This document shows, piece after piece, positions 1-9,751 of a stretch of 64,000 nt of DNA. How positions within the stretch are numbered: position 1 is the stretch's first letter; each line of letters opens with the position of its first letter. The stretch is taken from contig NZ_CP095743.1 of NCBI RefSeq assembly GCF_022049065.2, positions 1,751,001 through 1,815,000 of the forward strand, given 5' to 3'. The notes under the pieces were generated by a model. It ran no database searches. It saw only the letters and a program-made list of their open reading frames with translations, and was not told the DNA's origin. Source of the stretch: Niallia sp. Man26 (lineage in GTDB: Bacteria; Bacillota; Bacilli; Bacillales; Cytobacillaceae). The position numbers were made by a program, and so were the translations under genes.

Positions 1-1192
1 ATACTACTCTCATTCTTAATATCTCTAATAATTATTTTCCTCTTTTCGCTATTAGTGTTCTTGGTGTTAGTAACTATGAGCTTGGACTGATCGGCTCATT
101 GCCGCAATTTGTTGGAATGTTTGCGATGATTATAGGTTCCGTCATCATGAACAGGCTGCAAAGTAAAAAAATGTTTACAGTATATTCCTTTATGATGGCG
201 CGTATCTTTCTAATTGGGATGGCATTAGTTGTTTTCCTGCCAGAGACAATGCAAAGCTGGACATTTATTCTCCTTGTCGCTTTGATGAATCTGCCTTTTT
301 CCTTTGCTAATTTATCATGGCAGGCTTTAATTGCTGATATGTTTCAGAAACGAGGCGAAATATATTTTTTAGCACGCGCAATAAGGTTATGACAATTGTA
401 GCAATGATATCAACTTTCCTTGTCGGTTTGTTTCTGCAGCTGTTTGATTCAAGCAATCCGTTGCCATACCAGCTGTTATTTATCGCTGCCTTCCTTTGCG
501 GAATAGTTGAAATTATCTATTTAAAAAGACATGTCGAACCGATAAAAGAAAAACCAAAAACAGCTGTTAAAAAATCATTGTTTGGTTTAACAGTTTTTAA
601 GCATAAACCTTTTTTATATTTTCTGCTATGCAGTTTGTTTTTTAATTTTGCATGGCAAATGTGCTGGTCATTATTCAGCATCTATCAAATAAAGTACGCT
701 GGAGCTACTGGTTTATGGATCAGTTTGTTTGCTGTCGCCAACTCCATCGGACAAATTGTCAGCTTTAAATGGTGGGGCAGGATGGCTGAAAAGCATTCCC
801 ATTCTAAAATGCTTGTCCTTGTATCGTTAGGGATGGCAACAACTCCATTTATGACGGTGCTATCCACTAATTTACCTTATATAGTTGCTGTTAATCTCCT
901 TGCTGGACTATTCGTGTCAGGAACGGTTCTGCTATTGTTTAATCAGCTGCTGGACAGCACCAATGAAGAAACAAGAAGTCAAAGTATATCAAATTATAAT
1001 ATCCTTTTGGCACTTGTTGCATTTGTAGCACCCCAAGCAGGTGTAGTGCTGCTGGAAATGACGAATATATACAGTGCGATGAATATATCATCTGTTTTGA
1101 GAGCGTTAAGCGGTGTATTTTTCTTTGCTTATTACGTATACTTAAAGAGAAAAGATACGCTTCTTTTGAAAAGAACCGCGGCGAAGATTTAA
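1..1192 (+). pseudogene. MFS transporter, 5' end outside window, frameshifted
   Basis: The frame is open from the first base, so the true start lies upstream. The product is a polytopic membrane protein of the major facilitator superfamily, with hydrophobic helices throughout, probably a proton-driven exporter of unknown substrate. Two frames each carry part of one protein. The first stops with TGA at 390-392, shortly after a run of six T at 365-370. Adding one T to that run joins it to the second frame through the residues FFSTRNKVMTIV, a plausible loop-to-helix junction. As read, the gene is broken; a base-calling error in the T run is an equally possible explanation. Confidence 0.75.
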
Positions 1193-1210
1193 AAAATGAA
1201 AACGCAAAAA

Positions 1211-1237
1211 ATCCCATGCTTCTTATTAGCATGGGAT
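1211..1237. terminator. Hairpin terminator after the MFS gene
   Basis: A perfect 9-bp stem (1211-1219 with 1229-1237) follows the MFS stop codon. The run of A before it gives a U-tract on the minus strand; the plus-strand tail is only moderately U-rich. Confidence 0.5.
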
Positions 1238-1383
1238 GATTTCTATAGATATGTAAAGAAAATTATGATATACTTGAAAAGTTATAAATAACAACATATA
1301 AAAATATTTATAACTATCTAATATTATATTATCATAAAAAATCCTGCTTGTCAAATAGTAAAGTACAAGGAGTGGTAGAAAAA

Positions 1384-3708
1384 ATGAGCAAAAAGGATAT
1401 AGAAGAAATCTCAACAGAGCAACAAAGAGCAGATATGGTAATACAGGAAATCGGCAAAAAAATAAATAAATTAGAAGCAAACAGAAAAGAAGTTGGCGGT
1501 GATGCAGGACACCTTCGTGAAACTTTTTGGGAAGATGTCACGGTTAACCTTGACGAGCCTGATGACGTCTTAGAGACGCATATCAGTCTTAGACAGCAGG
1601 CAGAACTGTTGGGTGAAAGAGAGCGAAGCATCGGCCAAATACATAAGCAGCTAAAGACATTAGAGAAACTGCAGTACTCACCATACTTTGGCCGAATTGA
1701 TTTTAAGGAAGAAGGCGAAGAAGCAGAAGCCATTTATATTGGCATTACTTCCTTGATGGACCAAAACGAAGAAAATTTCTTAATATATGATTGGAGAGCG
1801 CCTATTTCCAGTGTCTATTATGATTATTCGCCAGGTGCGGCTGCATATATGACACCAGAAGGAGAAATTGGTGGAGAGCTTTTATTAAAAAGGCAATTTC
1901 TGATTCGTGATGGAAAAATTCTAAATCTTTTTGATACTGGCGTAACGATCGGTGACGAATTGCTCCTTGAGGTGCTCGGCACTAATGCAAGCTCGATGAT
2001 GAAAAGCATTGTCGCCACCATTCAAAAGGAGCAGAACAAAATCATCCGCAATGAAACGAGCAAATATTTAATCGTTCAAGGCGTCGCAGGCAGCGGCAAA
2101 ACTTCGGCTGCACTGCAGCGTGTCGCATTTCTCCTTTACAGGCACCGTAAGACACTTAAATCGGATAATATCATGCTGTTTTCACCCAATCCGTTATTTA
2201 ACAGCTATGTCTCCACCGTTCTTCCTGAATTAGGAGAGGAGAATATGCAGCAGACAACTTGGCATGAGTATATTGTCAATCGTGTTGGAAAATCATTAGA
2301 AGTGGAAGATCCCTTTTCCCAGCTGGAAGCTCTTCTTTCCGATGAGGATGTGCAAAGCCATAAGCTCCGTCTTGCAGGGATTCAATATAAGAGCAGTCTT
2401 TCCTTTAAAAATGAGCTTGATAAATATGTAGAAGGATTAATGCAGGAAGGGATTGTTTTTAAAGATATCTCTTTCCGAAAGAAAGTCCTGATTTCTAAGG
2501 AAGAATTAGAACGGAAATTTTATGAGTCCGAAGAGCATATCACTATACCTAATAGAATGCAGCTTCTAAAGGACTGGGCACAAGCAGAAATGCGCAAGCA
2601 TGCGAAAACAGAAAGAAAACAGAGCTGGGTCGATGAGGAAATGATGCTTCTGGATAAAGAAGATTATTTAAATGCCTTTAAAGAAGCACAGAAAAAAAAT
2701 AATGACTTAGATGAGTTTACTTATTTTGACAAAGAAGAAGTTGTTCTTCGCAGGGTAATTGTGAACAAACGGTTTAAATCAATTTATAAAAGGATAAAAA
2801 ATCTCCGGTTTATCGATTACAGCCAAATATACAAAAACGCATTAAGGGAGATTACGCCAACGCCAGCAGAGCTGTCAAACACAGACTGGGACAAAATTAT
2901 CACTGATACATCGGAGAATCTAGAAAAGAGATTGCTTTGGAATGAAGATGGAACACCTTACTCCTATTTGAAGGATAAGCTTGAAGGGAAAAAAGCAAGC
3001 ACAAGCATCAGGCAAGTGTTTATCGATGAGGCACAAGACTATTCCGCTTTCCAAATCAGCTATATAAAAGAGCTTTTCCCGTACAGTAAAATGACATTTT
3101 TAGGTGACTTAAACCAGGCTATCTTTGCACATGGAAATGATGAATTTATACGGGATGGCAATGAAGACGTCGAGAAAATTACTCTAACGAAAAGTTATCG
3201 TTCCACGAAAGAAATCATCGAGTTTACTAGAAGTTTAACTCATAATGGGGATGACATTGAGCCATTTAACCGTCATGGAAATAAGCCAGTCGTTAAGGAA
3301 GCTGCTGATAAAGCAGTAATCTTGGCTAATTTGCAAGGAGATTTGCAGACCTTAAAAGAGGCGGGTCATAAAACAATTGCAGTCATCTGTAAAACACAAA
3401 AGGAAAGTACAGAAGTATATGACTCCTTAAAAGGATTAGGCGGTGTCCGCTTATTAGAAAAGGGAACTATTTCTTACGAAAAGGGTATTTCTGTTGTTCC
3501 TGCCTACTTGGCAAAAGGAATTGAATTTGACGCTGTTATCCTTTATAACAGCTCAGCATATGTGAATGAGCTCGAAAAAGAACTTTTTTATACTGCCTGC
3601 ACAAGAGCAATGCATGAATTGTATGTTTATAAAGAAAAAGATAAACCTAGTCCATTCCTAAATAATATTGCGGAAGATACTTACACATATATAAAAATTT
3701 CAAATTAA
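1384..3708 (+). CDS. helD: HelD, RNA polymerase-recycling superfamily 1 helicase-like ATPase
   Basis: HelD binds RNA polymerase and uses ATP hydrolysis to release it from stalled or terminated complexes. The protein has an N-terminal coiled-coil arm (about residues 1-80). Walker A (GVAGSGKT) is at about residues 233-240, with Walker B in VFIDEAQD, and the later SF1 motifs GDLNQAI and LTKSYRST are present. The C-terminal FYTACTRAMHELYVY segment is typical of UvrD/HelD proteins. The ATG at 1384 is preceded by AAGGAG at 1367-1372 and gives 774 residues, the length I recall for B. subtilis HelD (YvgS). A TTG 36 bases upstream in frame is less likely. The gene is monocistronic, followed by a strong terminator. 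Confidence 0.93.
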   Translation: MSKKDIEEISTEQQRADMVIQEIGKKINKLEANRKEVGGDAGHLRETFWEDVTVNLDEPDDVLETHISLRQQAELLGERERSIGQIHKQLKTLEKLQYSPYFGRIDFKEEGEEAEAIYIGITSLMDQNEENFLIYDWRAPISSVYYDYSPGAAAYMTPEGEIGGELLLKRQFLIRDGKILNLFDTGVTIGDELLLEVLGTNASSMMKSIVATIQKEQNKIIRNETSKYLIVQGVAGSGKTSAALQRVAFLLYRHRKTLKSDNIMLFSPNPLFNSYVSTVLPELGEENMQQTTWHEYIVNRVGKSLEVEDPFSQLEALLSDEDVQSHKLRLAGIQYKSSLSFKNELDKYVEGLMQEGIVFKDISFRKKVLISKEELERKFYESEEHITIPNRMQLLKDWAQAEMRKHAKTERKQSWVDEEMMLLDKEDYLNAFKEAQKKNNDLDEFTYFDKEEVVLRRVIVNKRFKSIYKRIKNLRFIDYSQIYKNALREITPTPAELSNTDWDKIITDTSENLEKRLLWNEDGTPYSYLKDKLEGKKASTSIRQVFIDEAQDYSAFQISYIKELFPYSKMTFLGDLNQAIFAHGNDEFIRDGNEDVEKITLTKSYRSTKEIIEFTRSLTHNGDDIEPFNRHGNKPVVKEAADKAVILANLQGDLQTLKEAGHKTIAVICKTQKESTEVYDSLKGLGGVRLLEKGTISYEKGISVVPAYLAKGIEFDAVILYNSSAYVNELEKELFYTACTRAMHELYVYKEKDKPSPFLNNIAEDTYTYIKISN

Positions 3709-3716
3709 TCTTAATC

Positions 3717-3750
3717 GCTGCTTAGACATAAACCTAAGCGGCTTTTTTAT
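3717..3750 (+). terminator. Rho-independent terminator of helD
   Basis: A 9-bp stem (3717-3725 with 3734-3742, one G-U pair) is followed by six T. Confidence 0.85.
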
Positions 3751-3836
3751 TACTTTTGTGCATAATATTGAAATTTCGTATTAAATAATGTAAAATTACA
3801 CATTATGTACAAAATGATCATAAGGGGTTAATAGAA

Positions 3837-6800
3837 ATGACAGAAAATCCATTTTTGACTAAGCTTGCACTGCTTAAATCGCGTGGATACATACGGGAAC
3901 AAACGTATGATGAAGTGTTAGGCGGCTATACCAGCTATGTTGATGATGAAAAATTAGCAGCAGCAGAAAAGGCTAAAACGGCTGTTTCAACCTATACAGA
4001 GAAACAAGTAAACTCCAAGCCGGTTCAACCGAAAAAACCAAAAAAAATCCGCAGCAAAGAAGAAATACGCGAAAGAAATATTTCGTATCTTTTGTATATC
4101 GGCGTCTTTCTGCTTATAATTGGCGGGCTATTTGTTGCTACAAGCAATTGGAGCACAATGGCAGATTGGATGAAGGCTGCGAGCATCTTCTTTGTGTCTA
4201 TTTTGTTTTTCGGCTTTGGCTATGTAGCCAAAGTATTTGTGAAGATTGAAAAAACTGCTTTTGCCTTTACTGTGCTAGGCGGTTTGTTTTTACCAATTGG
4301 ATTTCTGTCAGTCAGCTATTTTCGCTTGGCAGGCCTGTATCTTTCAGTCCCCGGGGATGGCAAATATTTATTTGGTGTCATGGCAGGAATTATCCTTGTT
4401 CCTGTCTATCATAAATGTGCACAAATAACAGAATCGCTCATTTTTCGCATATTAGTATTAATCGCTGTCTCAGCAGCTTTTGCCTTTGCGTTTGCAGCAT
4501 TGTATGTGCCGCTTGATGTATTTGTCTTGCTGATGGTTATTTTTAATTTAGCAGTCATTCTGTTTATGGGAATAAAGAAGAAATACAAATGGGCTTCAAG
4601 CTACTATCGTTTGCTTCCAGTATATTTGCTTGTTCATATGGCAGTTACAACCCTTTTTCTAAGCTTTTTCTATGAATCTGCTGTTTTTCAAGGTTGGAAC
4701 TTTTTGTTAATGAGTGCAGTTTATTTCTTATTTTTATTACAAACGAAAAAAAAGGACTATCATTTTTTTGTTACAGTGACCGCTGTTGCCGGGACATATC
4801 AGCTTTTTTCAAATGATCTTATTTTCAATTTCCAGCCATTAGCCTTTGCTGCTTTAGGAGCTGTATTCCTTTTGCTCAAATTGGTGAGGAATGACTTGTA
4901 CTTAGGGAAAACATGGGAATACACAAGTATTGCTGTCGGCTTGGCGTCACTGCTGTATAGTGCTGTTTTTCATTTAGAACTATTTTGGTATGGTTCTCTT
5001 ATAGTTTCCTGTACGTTTTTACTGCTTGGAGCACAATTTGTTTATTTATCTCGATTCTATCATGGCATCATTGCCTATTTCCCAGCAGTACTTTGGGGAA
5101 GCAGTCTGTGGCAGCTTGCAGTAAAATGGGATTTTGTCACCAATTTAAACAGTTTTTTAGTGACTTGCTATGTCATTGCCTTTTTCCTTTTGCTAGTTTT
5201 AGGGATATTTAATAAGTTTTCCATGCTTCAGTTAATTAAAAGAAGTTCAACAAATATCTCCATTTGGGCACTTGCTGTTTGCGCATATGGAAGCGGGATG
5301 TTTTTCTTTGGAGGATGGGAAGTAGTATTTATGCTTATCCTTCTTGGAGTAATATTATTGTATATCCAATATAAAAAGGTAGATATGATTGGTTTTTCAT
5401 TACTGGACATTGTTATTCCTATTGTCGGATATTTTGCGTTTGCAGCATTATACACAGCTGTCCCAGTCATTAGAGAGCTTGGGATAGCATGTCCAACTGC
5501 ACTTGGCAGTATCACATTATTATCGGTGTGCAAATGGTATTCTAATAAAAATCAAAAACTAGGCATAAATGGTTTTTATATTAGCCAAATCATGTATATG
5601 GTCTCAATCTTGCTGACTGTTACATCACCATCTACTCATGATTTCGCACGAACAGCAGTATATGCTGCAGGCATCTTTGTCTTTTACCTGTTTTATAGGA
5701 AAAAACGGGAAAAACCATTGGCTTGGCTTGTATCAGCAGTAGCTTGTTTTACTTATTTTTCGGCCATTGACCTATTATTTGATTCATCTGACTGGTTATT
5801 TGAAAAAGCAGCACTATATGGCTGGATATTTCTAATGACTGCCGCCGTGCTTATAAAAAACAAAGACTTTAAAATGCCTTTAAGTTTTATTGGTCATTTG
5901 TATTTGCCATTTGCATTACTATTGGATGTTTGGTTTAACTATAGTGACGCAAGCATTCATTTTGTTTTTAGCTTTTTTGCTTATGCGGCAAGTGCTTATT
6001 TTGTTAAACAGAAGTATTTTAACGTGCTGCTGCAATATGGGGCTTATCTATCTTTCTTTTTATTTTTTACTTTAGAAAAGCTGCTTGTAATTGACAGTGT
6101 CCCTGCCGTATCACAAGCCTTTATATTTACAAGTATACTTTTGCTCCTGCACAGAGTTGTTTTAAGCGCGAGCAGCAGATCATTGCTCCTGTTTTTTATC
6201 CCATTTAGCATCATTGGAATCATTTCGTGGCAAGTGCTTACAGTATTTTCTTATTCAGTCTTTTTTGCCACACTGTTTTATCTGATTATATACTTAGTTA
6301 TTACGCATCTGGACAGGAAGCATTTTCTTGTCGCACCTGCAATGCTGCTCCTGTTCATTAGTGCAGAACGGTTAATATACGCAAAAGGGTTTCTGCCAAC
6401 AGACCGCTTTATTCTCTACACTTTAATTGGTGTCGCACTTGTCTGTATTGGTATGTATCTTTATAAAAAAATCCTTCTCATTGAAAATGGAAAAGTGTTA
6501 TCCATTGATTTCTACACTATCAGTGGCTTTATAGCCTTCCTTTTCTTGGTGTTTTCGCACGTGGATGTATGGTGGATGAAGGCAGTGCCTGGATTGCTTA
6601 TGGCATTAACTGCATACATCCAGAAGGGAAGAGTTAGCATTAAATTTACGTGGACAGTAAAAATGCTTGCTTTGCTGTTGTTGCTGCAGCCATATTATAT
6701 ATTGCTCCATGAATGGCAGATATCAGTTTATTATCGAATGGAGCTTCTGCTTTTCCCATGGTTTTTGCTATTTTGGGCAAGCAAAAAAATCATGGCGCCA

Positions 6801-7187
6801 TTTAAGCAATTCATCATACGAGCAGAATGGGGCTTCCTGCTTATTGCTGCCGTAAGTTTATGTGTTGACGGATTGAGAACCTCTGCTATAACAGATGCTA
6901 TCATTTTAGGGACACTTTCCTTACTGTCTGTTATCGGCGGATTTTATTTCCGGTATAAATCCTACTTTTTCATCGGCATAGGGGTGCTTCTATTAAATGT
7001 ACTTCTGCAAACAAGACCATTTTGGGGTGTTATGCCATGGTGGGCGTACTTGCTTATCGCAGGCACAATCTTAATTGCGTCTGCCAGCCTGTATGAAATG
7101 CAAAAGCAAAAAAGCGGAAGAAATATTAGTTTATATTTAAAAGAATGGAAAAATAAACTAGCGGCCATTTTAACGAAATGGAATTAA
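3837..7187 (+). CDS. Very large polytopic membrane protein, DUF2157/SCO7613-like
   Basis: This 1116-residue protein has a soluble N-terminal segment of about 85 residues containing a short Lys/Pro-rich stretch (about 60-75). After it come some thirty closely spaced hydrophobic helices running to the C-terminus. The start of the membrane part (residues 84-150, NISYLLYIGVFLLIIGGLF) resembles DUF2157-type and SCO7613 C-terminal-domain proteins of Gram-positive bacteria. The function is not known. I see no catalytic or transport motif. The ATG follows AAGGGG at 3821-3826. The gene stands alone between two terminators. Confidence 0.7.
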   Translation: MTENPFLTKLALLKSRGYIREQTYDEVLGGYTSYVDDEKLAAAEKAKTAVSTYTEKQVNSKPVQPKKPKKIRSKEEIRERNISYLLYIGVFLLIIGGLFVATSNWSTMADWMKAASIFFVSILFFGFGYVAKVFVKIEKTAFAFTVLGGLFLPIGFLSVSYFRLAGLYLSVPGDGKYLFGVMAGIILVPVYHKCAQITESLIFRILVLIAVSAAFAFAFAALYVPLDVFVLLMVIFNLAVILFMGIKKKYKWASSYYRLLPVYLLVHMAVTTLFLSFFYESAVFQGWNFLLMSAVYFLFLLQTKKKDYHFFVTVTAVAGTYQLFSNDLIFNFQPLAFAALGAVFLLLKLVRNDLYLGKTWEYTSIAVGLASLLYSAVFHLELFWYGSLIVSCTFLLLGAQFVYLSRFYHGIIAYFPAVLWGSSLWQLAVKWDFVTNLNSFLVTCYVIAFFLLLVLGIFNKFSMLQLIKRSSTNISIWALAVCAYGSGMFFFGGWEVVFMLILLGVILLYIQYKKVDMIGFSLLDIVIPIVGYFAFAALYTAVPVIRELGIACPTALGSITLLSVCKWYSNKNQKLGINGFYISQIMYMVSILLTVTSPSTHDFARTAVYAAGIFVFYLFYRKKREKPLAWLVSAVACFTYFSAIDLLFDSSDWLFEKAALYGWIFLMTAAVLIKNKDFKMPLSFIGHLYLPFALLLDVWFNYSDASIHFVFSFFAYAASAYFVKQKYFNVLLQYGAYLSFFLFFTLEKLLVIDSVPAVSQAFIFTSILLLLHRVVLSASSRSLLLFFIPFSIIGIISWQVLTVFSYSVFFATLFYLIIYLVITHLDRKHFLVAPAMLLLFISAERLIYAKGFLPTDRFILYTLIGVALVCIGMYLYKKILLIENGKVLSIDFYTISGFIAFLFLVFSHVDVWWMKAVPGLLMALTAYIQKGRVSIKFTWTVKMLALLLLLQPYYILLHEWQISVYYRMELLLFPWFLLFWASKKIMAPFKQFIIRAEWGFLLIAAVSLCVDGLRTSAITDAIILGTLSLLSVIGGFYFRYKSYFFIGIGVLLLNVLLQTRPFWGVMPWWAYLLIAGTILIASASLYEMQKQKSGRNISLYLKEWKNKLAAILTKWN

Positions 7188-7188
7188 A

Positions 7189-7212
7189 AACCATGCATTT
7201 GCATGGTTTTTT
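7189..7212 (+). terminator. Terminator of the large membrane protein gene
   Basis: An 8-bp stem (7189-7196 with 7201-7208) with a 4-base loop is followed by T residues. It begins two bases after the stop codon. Confidence 0.85.
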
Positions 7213-7284
7213 GCTTGGATAAAGGATATTTTGCTTATATCAAGAATATAAACAAAGGATAAAAAAGGTGAGGGAGGCTTAAGG

Positions 7285-7992
7285 ATGAAAACAGAATTAC
7301 GGAAGGTATTCGATGCTTTATCCACTATTTATGAAACACAAGTGGATAGTTCTAGTTATTATAATGCAGAATACGAAAGACCGGGAATGCTTGCTGAAAT
7401 CGCGGAGAACCTAAGCGATAAGAGCATACTGGATGCCGGTTGTGCAGCAGGCTGGTATACAAATGAACTGCTTGTTAGAGGCGCTAGCGTAACTGCGATT
7501 GACATCAGCCCGCAAATGGTTGAAGTGGCACGAAGGAGAATTGGTGAAAGGGGTAAAATTTACTGTGTGGATTTAGAGCAAGCACTGCCATTTGCGGATG
7601 CTTCCTTTGATATCATTGTCAGCTCTTTAACCCTCCATTATATCCGAGATTGGAGCAGCACATTTAAAGAGTTTAACAGGATATTAAAAAAGGGTGGTGA
7701 GATAATCTATTCTGTTCATCATCCATTTATGGATATAAAGAATGCAGGCGAACAAGGCTATTTTGAAACGGAAGCTTATGTAGATTCTTGGCATAAAGAC
7801 GGACAAAAATTTGAGGTTCCGATGTACCGCAGGCCGCTGCATGCTATTATTAATGAAACAACAAAAGCATTCAAGCTAAATGCAGTAAAAGAGCTAAAGC
7901 CTACAGAGCAGCTAAAAGAATTGGCTAGGGGAAGTTATGATTACTTGATGAGTCATCCGCATTTTCTTGTTGTAAAAGGAACGAAAGAATAG
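7285..7992 (+). CDS. Class I SAM-dependent methyltransferase
   Basis: The protein (235 residues) has the Rossmann-like fold of class I methyltransferases. Motif I is ILDAGCAAGWYT at about 48-59, followed by the acidic residue of motif II in VTAIDISPQM and motif IV/post-motif in FDIIVSSLTLHYIRDW. It most resembles UbiE/Methyltransf_11 proteins acting on small molecules; the substrate cannot be read from the sequence. A GGAGG-type site precedes the ATG. The gene is a single unit, converging on the sortase gene across a shared terminator. Confidence 0.8.
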   Translation: MKTELRKVFDALSTIYETQVDSSSYYNAEYERPGMLAEIAENLSDKSILDAGCAAGWYTNELLVRGASVTAIDISPQMVEVARRRIGERGKIYCVDLEQALPFADASFDIIVSSLTLHYIRDWSSTFKEFNRILKKGGEIIYSVHHPFMDIKNAGEQGYFETEAYVDSWHKDGQKFEVPMYRRPLHAIINETTKAFKLNAVKELKPTEQLKELARGSYDYLMSHPHFLVVKGTKE

Positions 7993-8020
7993 CCAAGATA
8001 GGTAGCATCTTGGCTTATTT
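7991..8020. terminator. Bidirectional terminator between methyltransferase and sortase genes
   Basis: A perfect 9-bp stem (7991-7999 with 8007-8015), T-rich on the plus strand, lies between convergent genes and overlaps the methyltransferase stop codon. Confidence 0.75.
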
Positions 8021-8597
8021 ATTTATTTATTTCCTGTTTTATTAAATCTGCCGTTAAAATATACCGATCAGGCGCATCGCCTATATAGGAAAAAGGGAAA
8101 CAAGTCGTTAACGTTAAAATCGGTCTGCTTTTAGGTGTTAATATATTATCAGCCGAAGCAGAAACAATATCGGTTTTTCGGATACGGTAGGTGAAAATCC
8201 CTTTTTTTGTTTGGATAATAATTTTATCATTTTTTGATACATCCTTCAAAAAACGGAAGTACGTATCACGATGTCCTGATATAATCGTATTATCACTGTC
8301 TTCAGGAGAAGCGCTGGCTGAATAATGACCAGCCCCTTTCGATAAAATATCGCTGCTTGTGCCTTCATAAATGGGCACCTTTTTATTTTGGCTCGGTGCA
8401 ATTAAAACACCGAACCATTCGCCTTCTTTTAATGGTAGATCCTTTTTATCGAAAGAGGGATTGTCTGTGCTGTCCTGTACAGGTATCTGCTCATGTGTTC
8501 TTAACAGAATAATGGAATTAAACACGATGAATGTCATTCCAATAATCACTAGGAAGTACGCAAGCAAAGATAGGCTATTGACAGCTTTACTTTTCAT
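8019..8597 (-). CDS. Class D sortase
   Basis: This sortase is a membrane-anchored cysteine transpeptidase that cleaves LPXTA-type sorting signals and attaches proteins to the cell wall. It has one N-terminal membrane segment (about 8-33) and an extracellular beta-barrel. The catalytic triad is visible: His109 (SGHRDT), Cys166 (LTTCFPF) and Arg178 (DRYIL). The ATG at 8597 overlaps the end of the upstream surface-protein gene by 11 bases, so translation is probably coupled. A TTG at 8621 in frame would add eight residues. Its neighbour carries LPNTA, the signal I recall for B. anthracis class D SrtC, so that protein is the inferred substrate. Confidence 0.9.
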   Translation of the reverse strand: MKSKAVNSLSLLAYFLVIIGMTFIVFNSIILLRTHEQIPVQDSTDNPSFDKKDLPLKEGEWFGVLIAPSQNKKVPIYEGTSSDILSKGAGHYSASASPEDSDNTIISGHRDTYFRFLKDVSKNDKIIIQTKKGIFTYRIRKTDIVSASADNILTPKSRPILTLTTCFPFSYIGDAPDRYILTADLIKQEINK

Positions 8598-9549
8598 AAA
8601 GCTTTTTGCTCTTTTTACCAAGAAGGATAAAGCAGCCGATTAATACAAGCAAATAGCCGATAAATAAGTATAACGGGACTTTTGACGCTGTGTTTGGCAG
8701 CTGAGACTCATAAAGTGTTGTTAAGTTACCGCTTAATTCAGCAAGATTTACGACTTTGTCAGCAGCAGCAACAGCAAAGTTGCTTGTTAATTTCTCTGGA
8801 GAAATGACAGTATCGACAAGCAAGTCGTTATTGTTGTCGAATACTTCAAGTGCGACAGTGTCATACTGCGGTGCTTGGAGAAACTCATCTAAAACAATTT
8901 TTTCCCGCTTGCCATTGTCATCAACAGAGTAGAAAACAGGTGTCAATTCGAGCTGTTCACTGACACTTTTCCACATCGACAGCAATGTCTCTTTGCTAGA
9001 AGCAGATAATTGCTCTTCCTGATCCATCGCAGCGAATCCTTGCAGTAATTCCTTCCAGGCTGAAATATTTTCGGCAAGTGTTTGTTTATCCAGCTTTTTA
9101 AAATGGTGGTAAAGATTTGCCGTTTCTTCTTCCGTCATTCCTGCATTGAGAAGGAATACCTCTAGACTTTGCATTTGCTCTTCGTGATTCTGGTAAAAAT
9201 CAATCGCAACGTCTAAATCCTCAATAAACCAGTAATCTTGAACATTTTCATTAAATCCTGTCAGAAGAATATCAAGTTCTTCCCTTGTCATATTATAGTT
9301 TTTTAATAAGGCATCTAAGTTATTTGGCGTAATTGGTGTGCCGAGATAATCCTTCAATTCCTTAATGGAATCAAACTCCTCTACAGAGAGCTCTTTATCG
9401 CTTAAGTAGTTTTCTAAATCATCAACTGTCCAGCCGAGGGAGTCGGCAAGCTGACTGACTTCTTCACCAGTAGGAGCAGCAAACGCATCGAGCGGGTACA
9501 TAACAAACAAACAGCAGGCAAGCAGTGCAAGAGTATAACCTTTAAACAT
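8587..9549 (-). CDS. Processed acidic surface protein with LPNTA sorting signal
   Basis: This is a secreted, cell-wall-anchored protein of 320 residues. It begins with a signal peptide ending near AFAAP (about residue 25). A long acidic, helical ectodomain follows, containing repeated Leu/Asp/Glu-rich helix pairs. The C-terminus is a classic sorting signal: LPNTA at 284-288, a hydrophobic helix, then a KKSKK tail. It matches the 'processed acidic surface protein' family that is encoded beside a class D sortase. The ATG at 9549 has GGAGGT seven bases upstream; a TTG at 9564 lacks such a site. It is the first gene of a two-gene operon with the sortase. Confidence 0.88.
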   Translation of the reverse strand: MFKGYTLALLACCLFVMYPLDAFAAPTGEEVSQLADSLGWTVDDLENYLSDKELSVEEFDSIKELKDYLGTPITPNNLDALLKNYNMTREELDILLTGFNENVQDYWFIEDLDVAIDFYQNHEEQMQSLEVFLLNAGMTEEETANLYHHFKKLDKQTLAENISAWKELLQGFAAMDQEEQLSASSKETLLSMWKSVSEQLELTPVFYSVDDNGKREKIVLDEFLQAPQYDTVALEVFDNNNDLLVDTVISPEKLTSNFAVAAADKVVNLAELSGNLTTLYESQLPNTASKVPLYLFIGYLLVLIGCFILLGKKSKKLYEK

Positions 9550-9688
9550 AGGAAAGACCTCCAATAAATCTAATTATTGGTATTATTTGTCGTTACGAGA
9601 AAAAAATACAGTCTTTCCAAAAAAAGTGCTTAAAGTTGATTTTTTCCTTGTATTTATTCAGACAGGAAGATGAAGAGAAGGGTTTTAA

Positions 9689-9717
9689 TTGACAATGATA
9701 ATCTTTATCAATAAAAT
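9689..9717 (+). promoter_or_regulatory. Sigma-A promoter with a Fur box in the spacer
   Basis: TTGACA at 9689-9694, a 17-base spacer and TAAAAT at 9712-9717 form a near-consensus promoter. Inside it, 9696-9710 reads TGATAAT-C-TTTATCA, 13 of 14 positions of the 7-1-7 Fur operator. Iron-loaded Fur bound here would block polymerase. Confidence 0.85.
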
Positions 9718-9751
9718 ATATGTATATATAATTTGGAAAGGGGATAGAGTT

